Positions 27,137-37,383 of a stretch of 64,000 bases of DNA are shown piece after piece. Source of the stretch: Lysobacter sp. M2-1 (GTDB lineage Bacteria > Pseudomonadota > Gammaproteobacteria > Xanthomonadales > Xanthomonadaceae); the NCBI RefSeq assembly GCF_022662495.1, contig NZ_JAKPBU010000001.1, forward strand, positions 1,178,001 through 1,242,000. The letters run 5' to 3'. Both the position numbers and the translations under genes were made by a program. The notes under the pieces are model-generated. The model did no database searches. It was given only the letters and a program-made list of their open reading frames with translations, and was not told where the DNA came from. Positions within the stretch are counted from its first letter, which is position 1. Every line of letters starts with the position of its first letter.

Positions 27137-29242
27137 TTACGTGGACAGGTGCTCGATCGCGGCCACGCTGCCGAGGCGGTCGGCCAGGCGCTTGAGCAGG
27201 GCGAGACGGTTGTGGCGGAGTTTCTCGTCGTCGACGTTGACCATCACCTGATCGAAGAATGCATCCACCTGCGGCCGCAGCCGCGCGAGGTGGGCCAGGG
27301 CATCGACGTAATCGCCGTGCGCCAGCGCGTGTCCGGTTTCGGCATACACCGCTTCCACCGATTCGGCCAGCGCACGCTCGGCCGGCTCGGTCAACAGGTC
27401 GTGGTCGACGGTCTCGGCCACGACCACATCGGATTTCTTCAGGATGTTGCCGATCCGCTTGTTGGCCGCCGCCAGCGCTTCGGCCTCGGGCAGCTGCGCG
27501 AACGTACCGATGGCGTCGATGCGGCGGTCGAAGTCGTAGAGCGAGGCGTTTGCAATCGACCGGATTCTTGTTGCCACTGCTTCGAAATGCTGCACTGGAA
27601 CATCCGTGTCGGCGTAGTACCCCCGCAGTCGATCGAGGATGAAATCGAACAGATCCTGTCCCATTGTCTCGGTGTTTCGATCGGCATGGGGTTGCATTGC
27701 GTCGGGAAGACCGACAATCGCTTGATGGATCAGACCGCGTGCGTCGAGATCGAAGCCACTCTCAATGATCGTCCGCGCCAACCCCAGCGCATTGCGCCGC
27801 AGCGCAAACGGATCCTTGTTGCCGGTCGGCTTCAACCCCGCCGCGAATCCACCCGCCAGCGTGTCCAGGCGTTCGGCGATCGCCAGCACCTTGCCCAGCG
27901 GCGAGAGCGCGATGTCGTCGCCGGCGTAGCGCGGCTGGTAGGCCTCGTCGATCGCGAGCGCGATCTCGGGCGCTTCGCCCGCGGCGGCGGCATAGTGCCG
28001 CCCGGCGATGCCCTGCAGTTCCGGGAACTCATTGACCATGCGCGACTGCAGGTCGTTCTTGGACAGTTCCGCCGCGCGGCGCGCCAGCCGCGGATCGACA
28101 CCGGCCTGCGGTGCGATGGCTTGCGCCAGCGCGGCTACGCGCGCCACTTTGTCGGCCACGGTGCCGAGCTTGGCCTGGTAGGTAACCGTGGCCAGGCCCG
28201 CGCCCATCGCGGCGAGCCCCTGCTTCAGGTCCTCGTCGAAGAAGAATTTCGCATCCGCGAAGCGCGGGCGGATCACGCGTTCGTAGCCCTGGCGCACCGC
28301 GGCCACGTCCTTCGACTCGATGTTGGCGATGCCGATGAAATGCGCGGTCAGGCGGCCGCTGTCGCTGAGCACCGGGAAAAATTTCTGGTTGGTCTCCATG
28401 GTGGCGATCAGCGCTTCCTGCGGTACGGCCAGGAAGTCGCTTTCGAACGAGCAGGTCACCGCGCTCGGCCATTCCACCAGACAGTTGACCTGTTCGAGGT
28501 TGCCGGCGTCGACGCGGGCGACGCCGCCGACCGTCTGCGCCGCCGCGTGCACCTGGTGCTCGATGCGCGTGCGCCGTTCGTCCGGATCGACCAGCACCTT
28601 GGCCGCACGCAGCGCGTCGACGTAATCGCCGGCCGCGGACACCCACACGGTCTTGTCGTGCAGGAAGCGGTGGCCGCGGCTCATGCGGTCGGCGCTGACG
28701 CCGAACAGACCGCCTTCGACCACGTCGCGACCCAGCAGCATGACCAGCCAGTGCACCGGGCGCGCGAACGCGTAATCGTGGTCGCCCCAGCGCATCGGCT
28801 TGGGGATCGGCATCGAGGCCACCGCTTCGCGCAGCAGCTCCGGCAGCAGGCTGGCGGTGCTGGCTCCGGCCTGCACCGAGCGGTGCACGAAGCGCTCGCC
28901 CTTGGCGTCGGTGACGCGGTCGAGCCGGGTCCAGTCGACGCCGGCCTTGGCGGCGAAGCCCTGCAGGGCCTTGGTTGGCTGCCCGTCGGCATCGAGCGCG
29001 ATGTTGAGGTAGGGACCCGGGACTTCGGAGGCCTGCTCCGGCTGCTCGGTCGCGACGCCCGGCAGCATCACCGCCAGCCGGCGCGGGCTGTACAGCGGTT
29101 TGGCATTGCCGCGTTCGAAGCCGATGCCGCGCTTGCCCAGTCCCTCGAGCACGCCATCGAACAGCGCCTGCGCCAGGCCGGGCAGGGCCTTGACCGGGAG
29201 CTCTTCGGTGCCCAGTTCGATCAGCAGCGGCTGCATGCTCAT
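27137..29242 (-). CDS. glyS: Glycyl-tRNA synthetase beta subunit
   Basis: The 701-residue protein is the beta chain of the bacterial alpha2beta2 glycyl-tRNA synthetase, which holds the tRNA-binding and HD domains. The N-terminus [15 protein letters not shown] is the family start. [27 protein letters not shown] and the C-terminal anticodon-binding region with [11 protein letters not shown] are typical. AGGAGG lies four bases before the ATG at 29242, which also overlaps the glyQ stop. An alternative ATG at 29236 would lose two residues. Confidence 0.96.
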   Translation of the reverse strand: MSMQPLLIELGTEELPVKALPGLAQALFDGVLEGLGKRGIGFERGNAKPLYSPRRLAVMLPGVATEQPEQASEVPGPYLNIALDADGQPTKALQGFAAKAGVDWTRLDRVTDAKGERFVHRSVQAGASTASLLPELLREAVASMPIPKPMRWGDHDYAFARPVHWLVMLLGRDVVEGGLFGVSADRMSRGHRFLHDKTVWVSAAGDYVDALRAAKVLVDPDERRTRIEHQVHAAAQTVGGVARVDAGNLEQVNCLVEWPSAVTCSFESDFLAVPQEALIATMETNQKFFPVLSDSGRLTAHFIGIANIESKDVAAVRQGYERVIRPRFADAKFFFDEDLKQGLAAMGAGLATVTYQAKLGTVADKVARVAALAQAIAPQAGVDPRLARRAAELSKNDLQSRMVNEFPELQGIAGRHYAAAAGEAPEIALAIDEAYQPRYAGDDIALSPLGKVLAIAERLDTLAGGFAAGLKPTGNKDPFALRRNALGLARTIIESGFDLDARGLIHQAIVGLPDAMQPHADRNTETMGQDLFDFILDRLRGYYADTDVPVQHFEAVATRIRSIANASLYDFDRRIDAIGTFAQLPEAEALAAANKRIGNILKKSDVVVAETVDHDLLTEPAERALAESVEAVYAETGHALAHGDYVDALAHLARLRPQVDAFFDQVMVNVDDEKLRHNRLALLKRLADRLGSVAAIEHLST

Positions 29243-30165
29243 GCGGCCTCCTGCGGGGCGCGCTTCAGGCCGGGGAAGCCGAGCTTCTCGCGCTGCGCGT
29301 GGTAGGCCTCCGCCACTGCCTGCGCGAGTTTGCGTACGCGCAGGATGTAGCGCTGGCGTTCGGTCACGCTGATCGCGCGGCGCGCATCGAGCAGGTTGAA
29401 GCTGTGGCTGGCCTTGCACACCTGGTCGTAGGCCGGCAGCGGCAGGCCCAGTCCGACCAGCTTCAGCGCCTCGGCTTCGCAGGCGTCGAAGCGGTGGAAC
29501 AGTTCGGCCACGTCCGCGTGTTCGAAGTTGTACGCGCTCTGCTCCACCTCGTTCTGGTGGTAGACGTCGCGATAGGTCACCGGCGTACCGTCCGGGCCGT
29601 GGGTCCAGACCAGGTCGAAGACGTTGTCCACGTTCTGCAGGTACATGCACAGGCGTTCGAGGCCATAGGTGATCTCGCCCAGCACCGGCCGGCACTCGAG
29701 GCCGCCGGCCTGTTGGAAGTAGGTGAACTGGGTGACTTCCATCCCGTTCAACCACACCTCCCAGCCCAGCCCCCAGGCGCCGAGCGTGGGCGATTCCCAG
29801 TTGTCCTCGACCAGGCGCAGGTCGTGCACCTGCGGATCGATGCCCAGCGCCTTCAACGAGTCGAAGTACAGCTCGACGATGTTGTCGGGATTGGGCTTCA
29901 TCGCCACCTGGTACTGGTAATAGCGCTGCAGGCGGTTGGGGTTCTCGCCGTAGCGGCCGTCGGTGGGGCGGCGGCAGGGCTGCACGTAGGCCGCGTTCCA
30001 CGGCTCTGGGCCGAGCGCGCGCAGGAAGGTGGCGGGGTGGAAGGTGCCGGCGCCGACTTCCAGGTCCAGCGGCTGGATCAGCACGCAGCCCTGCGCCGCC
30101 CAGTACGCGTTGAGCTTGAGGATGAGGTCCTGGAAAGTGATGCCCTGGAACGTGGATCCGGCCAT
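29239..30165 (-). CDS. glyQ: Glycyl-tRNA synthetase alpha subunit
   Basis: The 308-residue alpha chain carries the class II catalytic core that activates glycine. Near the start is [17 protein letters not shown]. Later come [33 protein letters not shown] (motif 2 region) and [17 protein letters not shown]-like sequence with [12 protein letters not shown]. The ATG at 30165 matches the family N-terminus. It heads a minus-strand run of glyQ, glyS and, after a gap, tamA, tamB and the SIMPL gene. Confidence 0.96.
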   Translation of the reverse strand: MAGSTFQGITFQDLILKLNAYWAAQGCVLIQPLDLEVGAGTFHPATFLRALGPEPWNAAYVQPCRRPTDGRYGENPNRLQRYYQYQVAMKPNPDNIVELYFDSLKALGIDPQVHDLRLVEDNWESPTLGAWGLGWEVWLNGMEVTQFTYFQQAGGLECRPVLGEITYGLERLCMYLQNVDNVFDLVWTHGPDGTPVTYRDVYHQNEVEQSAYNFEHADVAELFHRFDACEAEALKLVGLGLPLPAYDQVCKASHSFNLLDARRAISVTERQRYILRVRKLAQAVAEAYHAQREKLGFPGLKRAPQEAA

Positions 30166-30241
30166 GCGTCGCAAGCGCCTGCGCAAAGGCCCGCTAGTAT
30201 ACGGAGGCGGCTGCTTTCGGCCGGATTTCAAGGGCTCACGC

Positions 30242-30970
30242 GTGCGGTCACCGCTTTTGATCGTCGAAACCGGACAGCCGGTCGCCTCGATGCGCCGCCA
30301 TGGCCGCTTCCCCCACTGGATCCGAGTAGCCGCAGGGATACCGCGCGACGAAGCCGTTGTGGTCGACGTGGCCGGCGGCGGCGGCGAAGGCCTGCCGTCG
30401 GTGGCGGGTTTCGCCGGGGTCATCGTCACCGGCTCGGCCGCGATGGTGACCGAACGTCACGACTGGAGCGAGCGCAGCGCGCAGTGGCTGCGCGACGCCG
30501 TGCATGCGGGCATGCCGGTGTTCGGCATCTGCTACGGACACCAGCTGCTGGCGCATGCGCTGGGCGGGGAGGTGGGCGACAACCCGGCCGGACGCGAGAT
30601 GGGCACGGTGGAGATCGCGCTGGACGCGTCGGCCACGGACGACCCGCTGTTTGCTGGCCTGCCCGCCCGCCTGCGCGCGCAGACCACGCACCTGCAGACC
30701 GTACTGCGGCCGCCGCCCCAGGCCACCGTCCTGGCCACCTCGGAACAGGACCCCTGTCATGCGTTCCGTTGGGGCGGGCATGCCTGGGGCGTGCAGTTCC
30801 ATCCCGAATTCAGCACCACGCACATGCGCGGCTATGTGCACGCGCGGCGCGAGGCGCTGGCCGGCGAGGGCCGATGCGCGCGCGAGCTATCGCGTAAGAT
30901 CGGCGCAACGCCGCATGCGCGGCGTGTGCTGCGGCGCTTCGTGCGGCATGCGCACGCGCTGGCCGGCTGA
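30242..30970 (+). CDS. Class I glutamine amidotransferase
   Basis: The 242-residue protein is a stand-alone class I glutaminase of the GuaA-like type. The nucleophile Cys lies in [15 protein letters not shown] and the His/Glu pair in QFHPEFS. The GTG at 30242 is the only start that keeps the N-terminal strand LLIVETG. No synthetase partner is next to it, so the acceptor of the ammonia is unknown. It is divergent from glyQ with a 76-bp gap. Confidence 0.85.
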   Translation: MRSPLLIVETGQPVASMRRHGRFPHWIRVAAGIPRDEAVVVDVAGGGGEGLPSVAGFAGVIVTGSAAMVTERHDWSERSAQWLRDAVHAGMPVFGICYGHQLLAHALGGEVGDNPAGREMGTVEIALDASATDDPLFAGLPARLRAQTTHLQTVLRPPPQATVLATSEQDPCHAFRWGGHAWGVQFHPEFSTTHMRGYVHARREALAGEGRCARELSRKIGATPHARRVLRRFVRHAHALAG

Positions 30971-31002
30971 TTCGACTTCAACCGGACCTCGGAAGGAACG
31001 AG

Positions 31003-31869
31003 ATGGTACAGATGCGCAAGGTGCGGCCTTCGGCCGGTGCGGAATGGCTGATGGGCGGATTCGGGCTGCTGCGGCGTTCGCCATTCGGGCTGGGGCTGCT
31101 GGGCGCGCTGTTCGGCCTGATCGCGGTCGCCTTGGGATTCGCGGCCATGTCCAGCCCGGCGCTGCTGCTGATCGAGCAGCTGATCATGATGCTGCTGGGG
31201 CCGCTGCTGGTCGCCGGCATGATCTGGGCCGCGCGCGAGGTCGACCAGGGCCGCAGCGCCAACCCCGGACACCTGCTGCGCGGCGTGCAGGACGGCAAGA
31301 CCGGGCGCCTGTGGGCGACCCTGCTGCCGCAGATCGCAGCGGGCCTGCTGGCGGTGCTGCTGCTGTTCGTAGTGGTCGGGCCAACCCATCTGCAGTCGCT
31401 GGTGAGCGCGGTCGAGCAGGCCCAGGGCCAGACGAAGCCGGATCCGTCGCTGTTCGCGGGCATCCCGATGGGCCGGCTGTTCCTGTGGCTGCTGGTCGTG
31501 ATCGCCGTGGGCATCGTCGCCGGCTTTTTCACCTTCACCGCGATCCCGGACATGATGTTCAGCGACATCGGCGCGATCGAGGCGATGAAGCGCAGCTTCC
31601 GCGCCTGCATGGCCAACCTCGGCGCGATCGTCCTGTTCTTCGTGCTGCTGGTGATCGCGGCGATCGCGATCACGATCGCGGTGCAGATCGTCGGCTTCAT
31701 CGTGCGCCTGATCGCGGGCGAAACCGCGATGCTGTTCGTGGTGCAGATCCTGATGATGGCCGTGCTCATGCCGGTGGTGACCGGGGCGATGTATTTCGCA
31801 TGGAAGCAGCTGATCGCCGGCTCGGATGTTTCGGCACCCAGCAGCCGCGACAGCATCGTGGAAGCGTAG
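31003..31869 (+). CDS. BPSS1780-type multi-pass membrane protein
   Basis: The 288-residue protein has about six hydrophobic segments after a short basic N-terminus (MVQMRKVRPSAGAEWL), as in the BPSS1780/DUF2189-like membrane proteins. A region between the second and third pairs contains IPDMMFSDIGAIEAMKRSF, resembling the membrane proteins with 'glycerophosphoryl-like' repeat motifs. Function is unknown. AAGGAA precedes the ATG at 31003. The gene runs towards tatC. Confidence 0.75.
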   Translation: MVQMRKVRPSAGAEWLMGGFGLLRRSPFGLGLLGALFGLIAVALGFAAMSSPALLLIEQLIMMLLGPLLVAGMIWAAREVDQGRSANPGHLLRGVQDGKTGRLWATLLPQIAAGLLAVLLLFVVVGPTHLQSLVSAVEQAQGQTKPDPSLFAGIPMGRLFLWLLVVIAVGIVAGFFTFTAIPDMMFSDIGAIEAMKRSFRACMANLGAIVLFFVLLVIAAIAITIAVQIVGFIVRLIAGETAMLFVVQILMMAVLMPVVTGAMYFAWKQLIAGSDVSAPSSRDSIVEA

Positions 31870-31920
31870 GTCGGGGCGACGTCCCCGACGCAGGTCCCTC
31901 GCGCGTCGGCCGCTCGGGAC
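31870..31920. other. Two hairpins between convergent genes
   Basis: GTCGGGG/CCCCGAC (31870-31876 and 31883-31889) and GGTCCC/GGGACC (31893-31898 and 31915-31920) form two adjacent stems between the membrane protein gene and tatC, which converge here. Neither has a T run. They may protect transcript ends or be part of another dispersed repeat. Confidence 0.4.
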
Positions 31921-31935
31921 CGACCCGCGCAGCGA

Positions 31936-32715
31936 TCAGTCCGCCGCGACCGTCTTCGGCGCCAGCAGGCGCGAGGCCAGGATCCCGGCCTCGTACAGCA
32001 GGCACATCGGCACCGCCAGCAGCAGCATGGAAATCGCATCGGGCGGGGTGATCAGCGCGGCGATGACGAAGATGCCCACCACCGCGTAGCCGCGCCATTC
32101 GCGCAGCTGCGCCGGCGTGACCCAGCCCAGCTGGACCAGGATCACCAGCGCCACCGGCAGTTCGAAGCAGGCGCCGAAGGCCAGGAACAACACCAGCACG
32201 AAGTCCAGGTACTTGCCCGGGTCCGGGGCGATGGTGACCACCTCGGGGGTGAACATCGTCAAGGCGTGGAACACCGAGGGCAGCACCACGAAATAGGCGA
32301 ACAGGCAGCCGGCGTAGAACAGCAGCACGGCCGATACCAACAGCGGCATGGCCAGGCGCTTTTCGCGCCGGTACAGGCCCGGCGCCACGAAGCCCCAGGC
32401 CTGGTACAGCAGCCACGGCGCACACACGAACACCGCGGCGCAGAACGCCAGCTTGATCGGTGCGAAGAAGCCGGAGGTGGGCTCGCTGGCGATCATCTTC
32501 GCCACCTGGCCCGCGGGCAGATTGCTCACCAGCGGCAGCGCGATCCGGTCGTAGAGCGTGCGCACGAACGGCATCAGCGCGACGAGCACCACCACGATCG
32601 CAATGACCGAGCGCATCAGGCGCACGCGCAGTTCGAGCAGGTGTTCGAGCAGGCTGCTCTCGGCCAGGTCCTCGGCCACGGACTCCCCGGCCCGGTCGCG
32701 ATCAGCGGGCGTCAT
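31936..32715 (-). CDS. tatC: Sec-independent translocase subunit TatC
   Basis: The 259-residue inner-membrane protein is the signal-binding subunit of the twin-arginine translocase and has six hydrophobic segments. The N-terminus has SSLLEHLLELRVRLMRS, a hallmark of TatC. Further marks are PLYQAWGFVAPGLYRREKR-like sequence and FGACFELPVALVIL. The ATG at 32715 overlaps the tatB end by 14 bp; an ATG at 32724 is an alternative. It is the last gene of tatABC. Confidence 0.95.
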   Translation of the reverse strand: MTPADRDRAGESVAEDLAESSLLEHLLELRVRLMRSVIAIVVVLVALMPFVRTLYDRIALPLVSNLPAGQVAKMIASEPTSGFFAPIKLAFCAAVFVCAPWLLYQAWGFVAPGLYRREKRLAMPLLVSAVLLFYAGCLFAYFVVLPSVFHALTMFTPEVVTIAPDPGKYLDFVLVLFLAFGACFELPVALVILVQLGWVTPAQLREWRGYAVVGIFVIAALITPPDAISMLLLAVPMCLLYEAGILASRLLAPKTVAAD

Positions 32716-33130
32716 CGCGATCATCCTGGGCTTGTCGGGGGACGCGTTCGGTGGGATCCGCTGGCGCGTCGGCATCGGCAGGCATCGGCGCCGGAATGGG
32801 TGCTTCTGGGTGGAAGGCTTCTGTCTGGGGCGTGCCCGTGGCCGTCACCTGGTCGCGCACCGCATCGAATTCCCGCTCCACGTCGCTGCCGGTGCGGCGC
32901 ACCGAATCCCCGAAGCCGCGCATCGCTTCCTCGGTGTCGTGCAGGCTCTTGCGCAGCTCCTCGGCGGCCAGGTCGCGCTCGAGCTCGGACTTGACCGAAT
33001 ACCACTGCGCACGCGCGCGCCGCACCCACAGTCCGGCGAAGCGCGCGGCCTTGGGCAGGCGCTCGGGGCCGAGCACCACCAGGGCCACGACCGCGATGAT
33101 CAGCAGTTCGCTGAAGCCGATGTCAAACAT
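32702..33130 (-). CDS. tatB: Sec-independent translocase subunit TatB
   Basis: The 142-residue protein has one N-terminal membrane helix (about residues 5-20) with the Tat motif ending VVLGPERLP, then an amphipathic helix and a long charged tail. TatB acts with TatC in binding twin-arginine signals. The tail is rich in Pro, Ala and Asp and ends in a string of charged residues. It follows tatA by 24 bp and overlaps tatC. Confidence 0.93.
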   Translation of the reverse strand: MFDIGFSELLIIAVVALVVLGPERLPKAARFAGLWVRRARAQWYSVKSELERDLAAEELRKSLHDTEEAMRGFGDSVRRTGSDVEREFDAVRDQVTATGTPQTEAFHPEAPIPAPMPADADAPADPTERVPRQAQDDRDDAR

Positions 33131-33154
33131 GGGAACGGACCGCCTGCGGCGGTA

Positions 33155-33388
33155 TCAACGCGAGATGGTGTCGTCCTGGCGTGGTTTGCCGGACACGGTG
33201 CCTTCGCCTTCGTGCTGCTGCGACTGGTCGCTGAGTTCGCCCGACGGCTTGTCGTCCGACATGCCCTGCTTGAACCCCTTCACCGCCTCGCCCACGTCCT
33301 TGCCGACGTTCTTCAGGCGCTTGGTGCCGAACACCAGCACCACGATCACCAGCACGATCAGCCAGTGCCAGATGCTCAAACCGCCCAT
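33155..33388 (-). CDS. tatA: Sec-independent translocase subunit TatA
   Basis: This 77-residue pore-forming subunit has the N-terminal helix [17 protein letters not shown] followed by the [20 protein letters not shown] amphipathic helix typical of TatA. The tail is hydrophilic. It is the first gene of tatABC and starts 84 bp after the SYLF gene on the same strand. Confidence 0.95.
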   Translation of the reverse strand: MGGLSIWHWLIVLVIVVLVFGTKRLKNVGKDVGEAVKGFKQGMSDDKPSGELSDQSQQHEGEGTVSGKPRQDDTISR

Positions 33389-33472
33389 GAGGATTACCTG
33401 GAAGTGGGAAAGACGACAGGATAGCGCACGACTTGTTGCGGTGCGGTGTCGATGTCCGGCGCCGTCACGGGC

Positions 33473-34369
33473 TCAGGGCGTGGCGGGCAGCGTTTCCACC
33501 TGCGCGGGGTTGTCGACTGTCTCGAACGGCTGCGGGCTGGTTTCAGCGGCGCCCTCGACCGTGCCTTGGGCCTGCGCCGGACTGGCGGCCGCTGGCGGTA
33601 CGGAGGCCGCCGAACCCGGTGCGCGCCCCTGCGCGATCACGCCCTCGGTGCCGCGGCGCGCGCGCGCGGTGGCGGTGGCCTCTTCGAGCAGATCGCGGAA
33701 ATCGACCACGGCGCTCGAGGGCTGACCTTGGGTGCGCCCCTCGAACACCATGCGCGGCGTGGTATCGCGTCCGTAGACCGCTTCGTTGGCGGCGTCGTCG
33801 ATCGAGAGCACGGCGCCATCCAGCGCCACGCCGGCGAACAGGCCGCGTGCGCGCGACCACGACCAGATCTCGGCCTTGAACTCACCGTCGGTGGCGGTGG
33901 CGGCGTTGCGGCCCATCGGCCCGGCCGCGACACCGGCATCGGCGCCGAGGGTGAACTTGCCGTTGACGATGGATTCCAGCCCGCGGTCGCTGCGGAAGGC
34001 CAGGACGACGTCGGAGGACTGCACGCCCGCCTGCAGGCCGATGCTGCCGCCGGTGAGCTTGACGAACACCGGATTGGACCAGGTGCCCTCGGGCGTCTTC
34101 ACCGACATCAGGCCGTGGCCGCGGCGGCCGCCGAATACCAACCCCGCCTTGATCGTGTCGGGCACCACCACGATCGCCTTGGCTTCGTCGAGCAGCTTGT
34201 CGGGAATCGCCGATTCCGGGATCGCCTGGATGTCGGTCATGACCCGGATGGCGTTCTGGGCACGCGCATCCTCGTCACGACCGGCCCAGGCCAGCGCACT
34301 GGCGCCCATCAGGCAGGCGCAGACCACGGCGCGGAACAGGGGGCGACGGGCGCGGGGCAGGCCGGGCAT
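33473..34369 (-). CDS. SYLF (Ysc84-like) lipid-binding domain protein
   Basis: The 298-residue protein has a signal peptide (cleavage near AWAG) and a SYLF domain over about residues 35-230. Typical stretches are AKAIVVVPDTIKAG, FGGRRGHGLM and GPMGRNAAT. In eukaryotes this domain binds phosphoinositides; in bacteria it occurs in secreted or envelope proteins of unclear role. The C-terminal 60 residues are Ala/Pro-rich. The ATG at 34369 gives a good signal peptide. Confidence 0.85.
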   Translation of the reverse strand: MPGLPRARRPLFRAVVCACLMGASALAWAGRDEDARAQNAIRVMTDIQAIPESAIPDKLLDEAKAIVVVPDTIKAGLVFGGRRGHGLMSVKTPEGTWSNPVFVKLTGGSIGLQAGVQSSDVVLAFRSDRGLESIVNGKFTLGADAGVAAGPMGRNAATATDGEFKAEIWSWSRARGLFAGVALDGAVLSIDDAANEAVYGRDTTPRMVFEGRTQGQPSSAVVDFRDLLEEATATARARRGTEGVIAQGRAPGSAASVPPAAASPAQAQGTVEGAAETSPQPFETVDNPAQVETLPATP

Positions 34370-34461
34370 GGTGACTCTCCGAAGTTCAATGCGTTACGGG
34401 GGGAAGCTCAAGCGCAATCTAGTCCCGCGCGGGTGAATCGGCAATAAGCCGACCGTTTCCA

Positions 34462-34544
34462 GTGGGAGCGCCTTCAGCGGCGAATGCGGTTTCGGATGGT
34501 TCGGAAGGAACGGCCAAGGCATTCGCGGCCAAGGCCGCTCCCAC
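34462..34544. repeat. REP pair (inverted GTGGGAGCG ends)
   Basis: The element starts GTGGGAGCGCC and ends CGCTCCCAC. Its right arm nearly equals that of the element at 2276-2355. It ends 14 bp before the hemH start codon, so the REP would form part of the hemH leader or lie over its promoter. It sits between hemH and the divergent SYLF gene. Confidence 0.8.
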
Positions 34545-34558
34545 AGGCCTGCCAGACT

Positions 34559-35569
34559 ATGGGCATGCCAGCCGATGTCGCCCGCAGTCCCGCCGCCGAA
34601 CTACGCACGGCGCTCATCCTCGTCAACCTGGGCACGCCCGATGCGCCCACGCCCGCTGCGGTGCGCCGCTACCTCGCCGAATTCCTGTCCGACCGCCGCG
34701 TGGTCCAGATTCCACCGCTGCTGTGGCAGCCGTTGCTGCGTGGGCTGATCCTGCCGCTGCGCTGCAAACCGGTGGCGGCCAAGTACGCGGAGATCTGGAT
34801 GGATGACGGCTCGCCGCTGGGCGTGCTGACCCGGCGGCTGGCCGAGGCGGTGCAGCCGTTGCTGCCCGGGGTGCGGGTGGTGCATGCCATGCGCTACGGC
34901 GCGCCGTCACTGGCCACGACGCTGGAGGCGCTGCGCGCCCAAGGCATCGCGCGAATGCTGGTGCTGCCGCTGTATCCGCAGTACTCGACCACCACCACGG
35001 CCTCGGTCGGCGACGTGGTGGCGCGCGGCCCGTCGGACGGCGCAGTCCGGATGCTGGACGACTACCACCTCGATCCGGGCTGGGTCGCCGCCGTCGCCGG
35101 CTCGATCCGTGCGCACTGGGCGGCACACGGACGCGGCGATCGCCTGATGTTGTCCTTCCATGGCATTCCACAGCGGGTCGTCGATGGCGGCGACCCGTAT
35201 GCGCGCCAGTGCGAGGCCAGCACCGCGGCGATCGCGCAGGCCCTGGACATGGCCCGCGAGGAGGTGTTGCTGACCTACCAATCGCGCTTCGGCCGCGAGC
35301 GCTGGCTGCAGCCCTACACCATGCAGACCCTGCAGGCACTCGGCGCGCAGGGCGTTGGCACGGTGGATGTCGCCTGCCCGGGCTTCGCTGTCGACTGCCT
35401 GGAAACGCTGGAGGAGATCGCGATGCAGAACGCGGCCGCGTTCACCGCCGCCGGCGGCCAGGCACTGCGCTACATCCCGTGCCTCAATGACGCCCCGTCC
35501 CATGCCAACGCCCTGGCGGATCTGGCGCGACGCGAGTTCGCAACTTGGCCAGCGCAGGAGCACCGATGA
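34559..35569 (+). CDS. hemH: Ferrochelatase
   Basis: The 336-residue enzyme inserts ferrous iron into protoporphyrin IX, the last step of heme synthesis. The N-terminal family sequence is [20 protein letters not shown]. The metal-binding His is in SFHGIPQR and a signature [16 protein letters not shown] follows. The ATG at 34559 lies just after a REP; an in-frame ATG at 34565 would shorten it by two residues. The end overlaps the hydrolase start by ATGA. Confidence 0.95.
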   Translation: MGMPADVARSPAAELRTALILVNLGTPDAPTPAAVRRYLAEFLSDRRVVQIPPLLWQPLLRGLILPLRCKPVAAKYAEIWMDDGSPLGVLTRRLAEAVQPLLPGVRVVHAMRYGAPSLATTLEALRAQGIARMLVLPLYPQYSTTTTASVGDVVARGPSDGAVRMLDDYHLDPGWVAAVAGSIRAHWAAHGRGDRLMLSFHGIPQRVVDGGDPYARQCEASTAAIAQALDMAREEVLLTYQSRFGRERWLQPYTMQTLQALGAQGVGTVDVACPGFAVDCLETLEEIAMQNAAAFTAAGGQALRYIPCLNDAPSHANALADLARREFATWPAQEHR

Positions 35570-36432
35570 GCCAGGGACGCGAAACCGCAATCGACATCGC
35601 ACTGGGCCGGATCGCCGCGCTGCGCTGGGGCGAGCCGGGCATGCCGCGCGTGCTGGCGCTGCACGGCTGGCTCGACAACGCGGCCAGCTTCGTGCCGCTG
35701 GCCCCGCACCTGCCCGGCATCGATCTGGTCGCGATCGACCTGCCCGGGCACGGGCACAGCGCGCACCTGCCGCCGGGCGCGGACTATTCGTTCGCCCTGG
35801 CCATGCACAACGTGCTCGACGTGGCCGACGCGCTCGGCTGGGAGCGTTTCGCCCTGCTCGGGCATTCGATGGGTGCCGGCATCGCCAGCCTGCTGGCGGC
35901 CGCGTGCCCGCAGCGGATCGCGCGCCTGCTCGCGATCGAGGCGCTCGGCGCGCTGCCCGAATCGGTGGAGAACACGGTGCCGCGCCTGCGCGATGCGGTG
36001 GCCGCGACCCGGGCGCTTGGCGGCAAACGGCTGCGCACTTTCGCCGATCTGGAACCGGCGATCCGCGCCCGGGTCAACGGCAACGTGATCCAGGTCGGCG
36101 AGGACGCTGCACGCCTGCTGGTGGAACGCGGCGTGCGCAAGGTAGAGACCGGCGGCTGGGAATGGAGCAGCGATCCGCGCCTGACCCTACCCACCATGGT
36201 GCGCATGACCGAGGAACAGGTTCGCGCGCTGATCGCGGGCATCGAATGCCCAACACGCGTGATCTACGCCGATCCGCCGCAGCCCTACCTGCCAGAGCCG
36301 CGCCGCAGCGAACACGCGGCCCTGTTGCCGCGCGGCGAGATGATCGTGCTGTCGGGCAGCCACCATCTGCACATGGAGCATCCGGCCGAGGTTGCCGCGG
36401 CAATCGGGGACTTCTTCCACGCCGCGCCTTGA
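35566..36432 (+). CDS. Alpha/beta hydrolase coupled to hemH
   Basis: The 288-residue alpha/beta hydrolase has the oxyanion stretch LALHGWLDN, the nucleophile motif GHSMGAG and a C-terminal His in [19 protein letters not shown] is the typical strand-4 sequence. It overlaps the hemH stop by ATGA, and GCAGGAG lies five bases ahead. The substrate is unknown; the heme pathway link is only positional. It converges with the YgjP-like gene 28 bp away. Confidence 0.85.
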   Translation: MSQGRETAIDIALGRIAALRWGEPGMPRVLALHGWLDNAASFVPLAPHLPGIDLVAIDLPGHGHSAHLPPGADYSFALAMHNVLDVADALGWERFALLGHSMGAGIASLLAAACPQRIARLLAIEALGALPESVENTVPRLRDAVAATRALGGKRLRTFADLEPAIRARVNGNVIQVGEDAARLLVERGVRKVETGGWEWSSDPRLTLPTMVRMTEEQVRALIAGIECPTRVIYADPPQPYLPEPRRSEHAALLPRGEMIVLSGSHHLHMEHPAEVAAAIGDFFHAAP

Positions 36433-36460
36433 CCGGCTTGCGCCACCGCAACTGCGCCGG

Positions 36461-37249
36461 TCAGCCGACCAGGACTCGCAGCATCGCCTTGAGACGCCGG
36501 CCTTCCGCGTGGAAGTAATCCCGTTCGTCGCGCCACGCGGGGAACCGCGCTTCCACCTCGCGCCAGAACGCACGCGAATGGTCGGCGCGGATCAGATGGC
36601 ACAGCTCGTGCACCAGCACGTATTCGAACGCCGATGGCCGCGCCAGCACCAGCGACAGGTCCAGTGCGAGGGTCGCATCCGGTGCCAGCGAGCCCCATTG
36701 CGAAGAGGTGCGCTTGAATACGATCCGCGCAGGTGGCCGCGGTAGCGCGGCCAGGTACTGGGGCATCCAGCGGCCGAGCGCGGCCCGCCCCTGCGCCTCG
36801 TAGAAGTCGCGCAGCGCACGCGCGCTCGCGGCGGCGCTGGCGCGGACCGGGGTTTCGAACCACGCACCGGACTCGTCCACTCCCGCACGATGCACCCGGC
36901 CTTCGGTCCAGCGCAGCGGCAACATCGCGCCGTGCAGCGGCAGCACGGCGGTGATGCCCGGCGCCAGCGGTTCGATCCCGGGTTGCGTGAATCCGGCGAA
37001 CTGCGCGGTCAGCCAGCTGCGATGTTCGTACAGGAAGCGCTCGCCCGACACCAGGCTGGCCCGCCACGGCAGGGTCAGGCGCGCGCCGCGTTCGTCCACC
37101 GAAAGCTTCAGCCGTTTCGCACGTGGATCGCGCACCCGCAATACGTCGATGCGGCGACCGTCCTCGAGCACGAACGGAACCGCTTCGCGCAAAAGCTGCG
37201 GCTTGACGGCGACGGATTTGGGCGCGAACAGACGAAGCATGCGTGACAT
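36461..37249 (-). CDS. YgjP-type metalloprotease (M48/SprT-like)
   Basis: The 262-residue protein belongs to the YgjP/DUF45 group. Its zinc site is HELCH (residues 214-218) with a third ligand in RADHSRAFW (His 224). The N-terminal half has RRIDVLRVRDPRAKRLKLSV-like strands typical of the family. Similar proteins pair with restriction systems in some genomes, but none is here. A second in-frame ATG lies three codons in. A lone REP copy begins 11 bp before its start. Confidence 0.83.
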   Translation of the reverse strand: MSRMLRLFAPKSVAVKPQLLREAVPFVLEDGRRIDVLRVRDPRAKRLKLSVDERGARLTLPWRASLVSGERFLYEHRSWLTAQFAGFTQPGIEPLAPGITAVLPLHGAMLPLRWTEGRVHRAGVDESGAWFETPVRASAAASARALRDFYEAQGRAALGRWMPQYLAALPRPPARIVFKRTSSQWGSLAPDATLALDLSLVLARPSAFEYVLVHELCHLIRADHSRAFWREVEARFPAWRDERDYFHAEGRRLKAMLRVLVG

Positions 37250-37258
37250 GGCACTCAG

Positions 37259-37283
37259 TGTAGGAGCGCCGCTTCAGCGCGAC
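37259..37283. repeat. Lone REP copy (GTAGGAGCG head)
   Basis: TGTAGGAGCGCC at 37259 and the following GCTTCAGCGCG resemble one arm of the paired elements elsewhere in the window. No second inverted head was found nearby. It lies just upstream of the YgjP-like gene. Confidence 0.6.
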
Positions 37284-37383
37284 CAGCATTAGCTGCGGAT
37301 GGGCGTCGCCGATCGCCGCGCGGACGAGGTTGCAATGAAATCGAATGGCACCGCGCACATCGGGCACGGCGGCCCGACCGGTA

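Noticed and set aside
24839-29305. A 1488-codon open frame on the plus strand, antisense to tamA and glyS
   Set aside because: It is a GC-driven shadow frame of the two well-recognised minus-strand genes, with His/Arg/Ala-rich composition and no domain.
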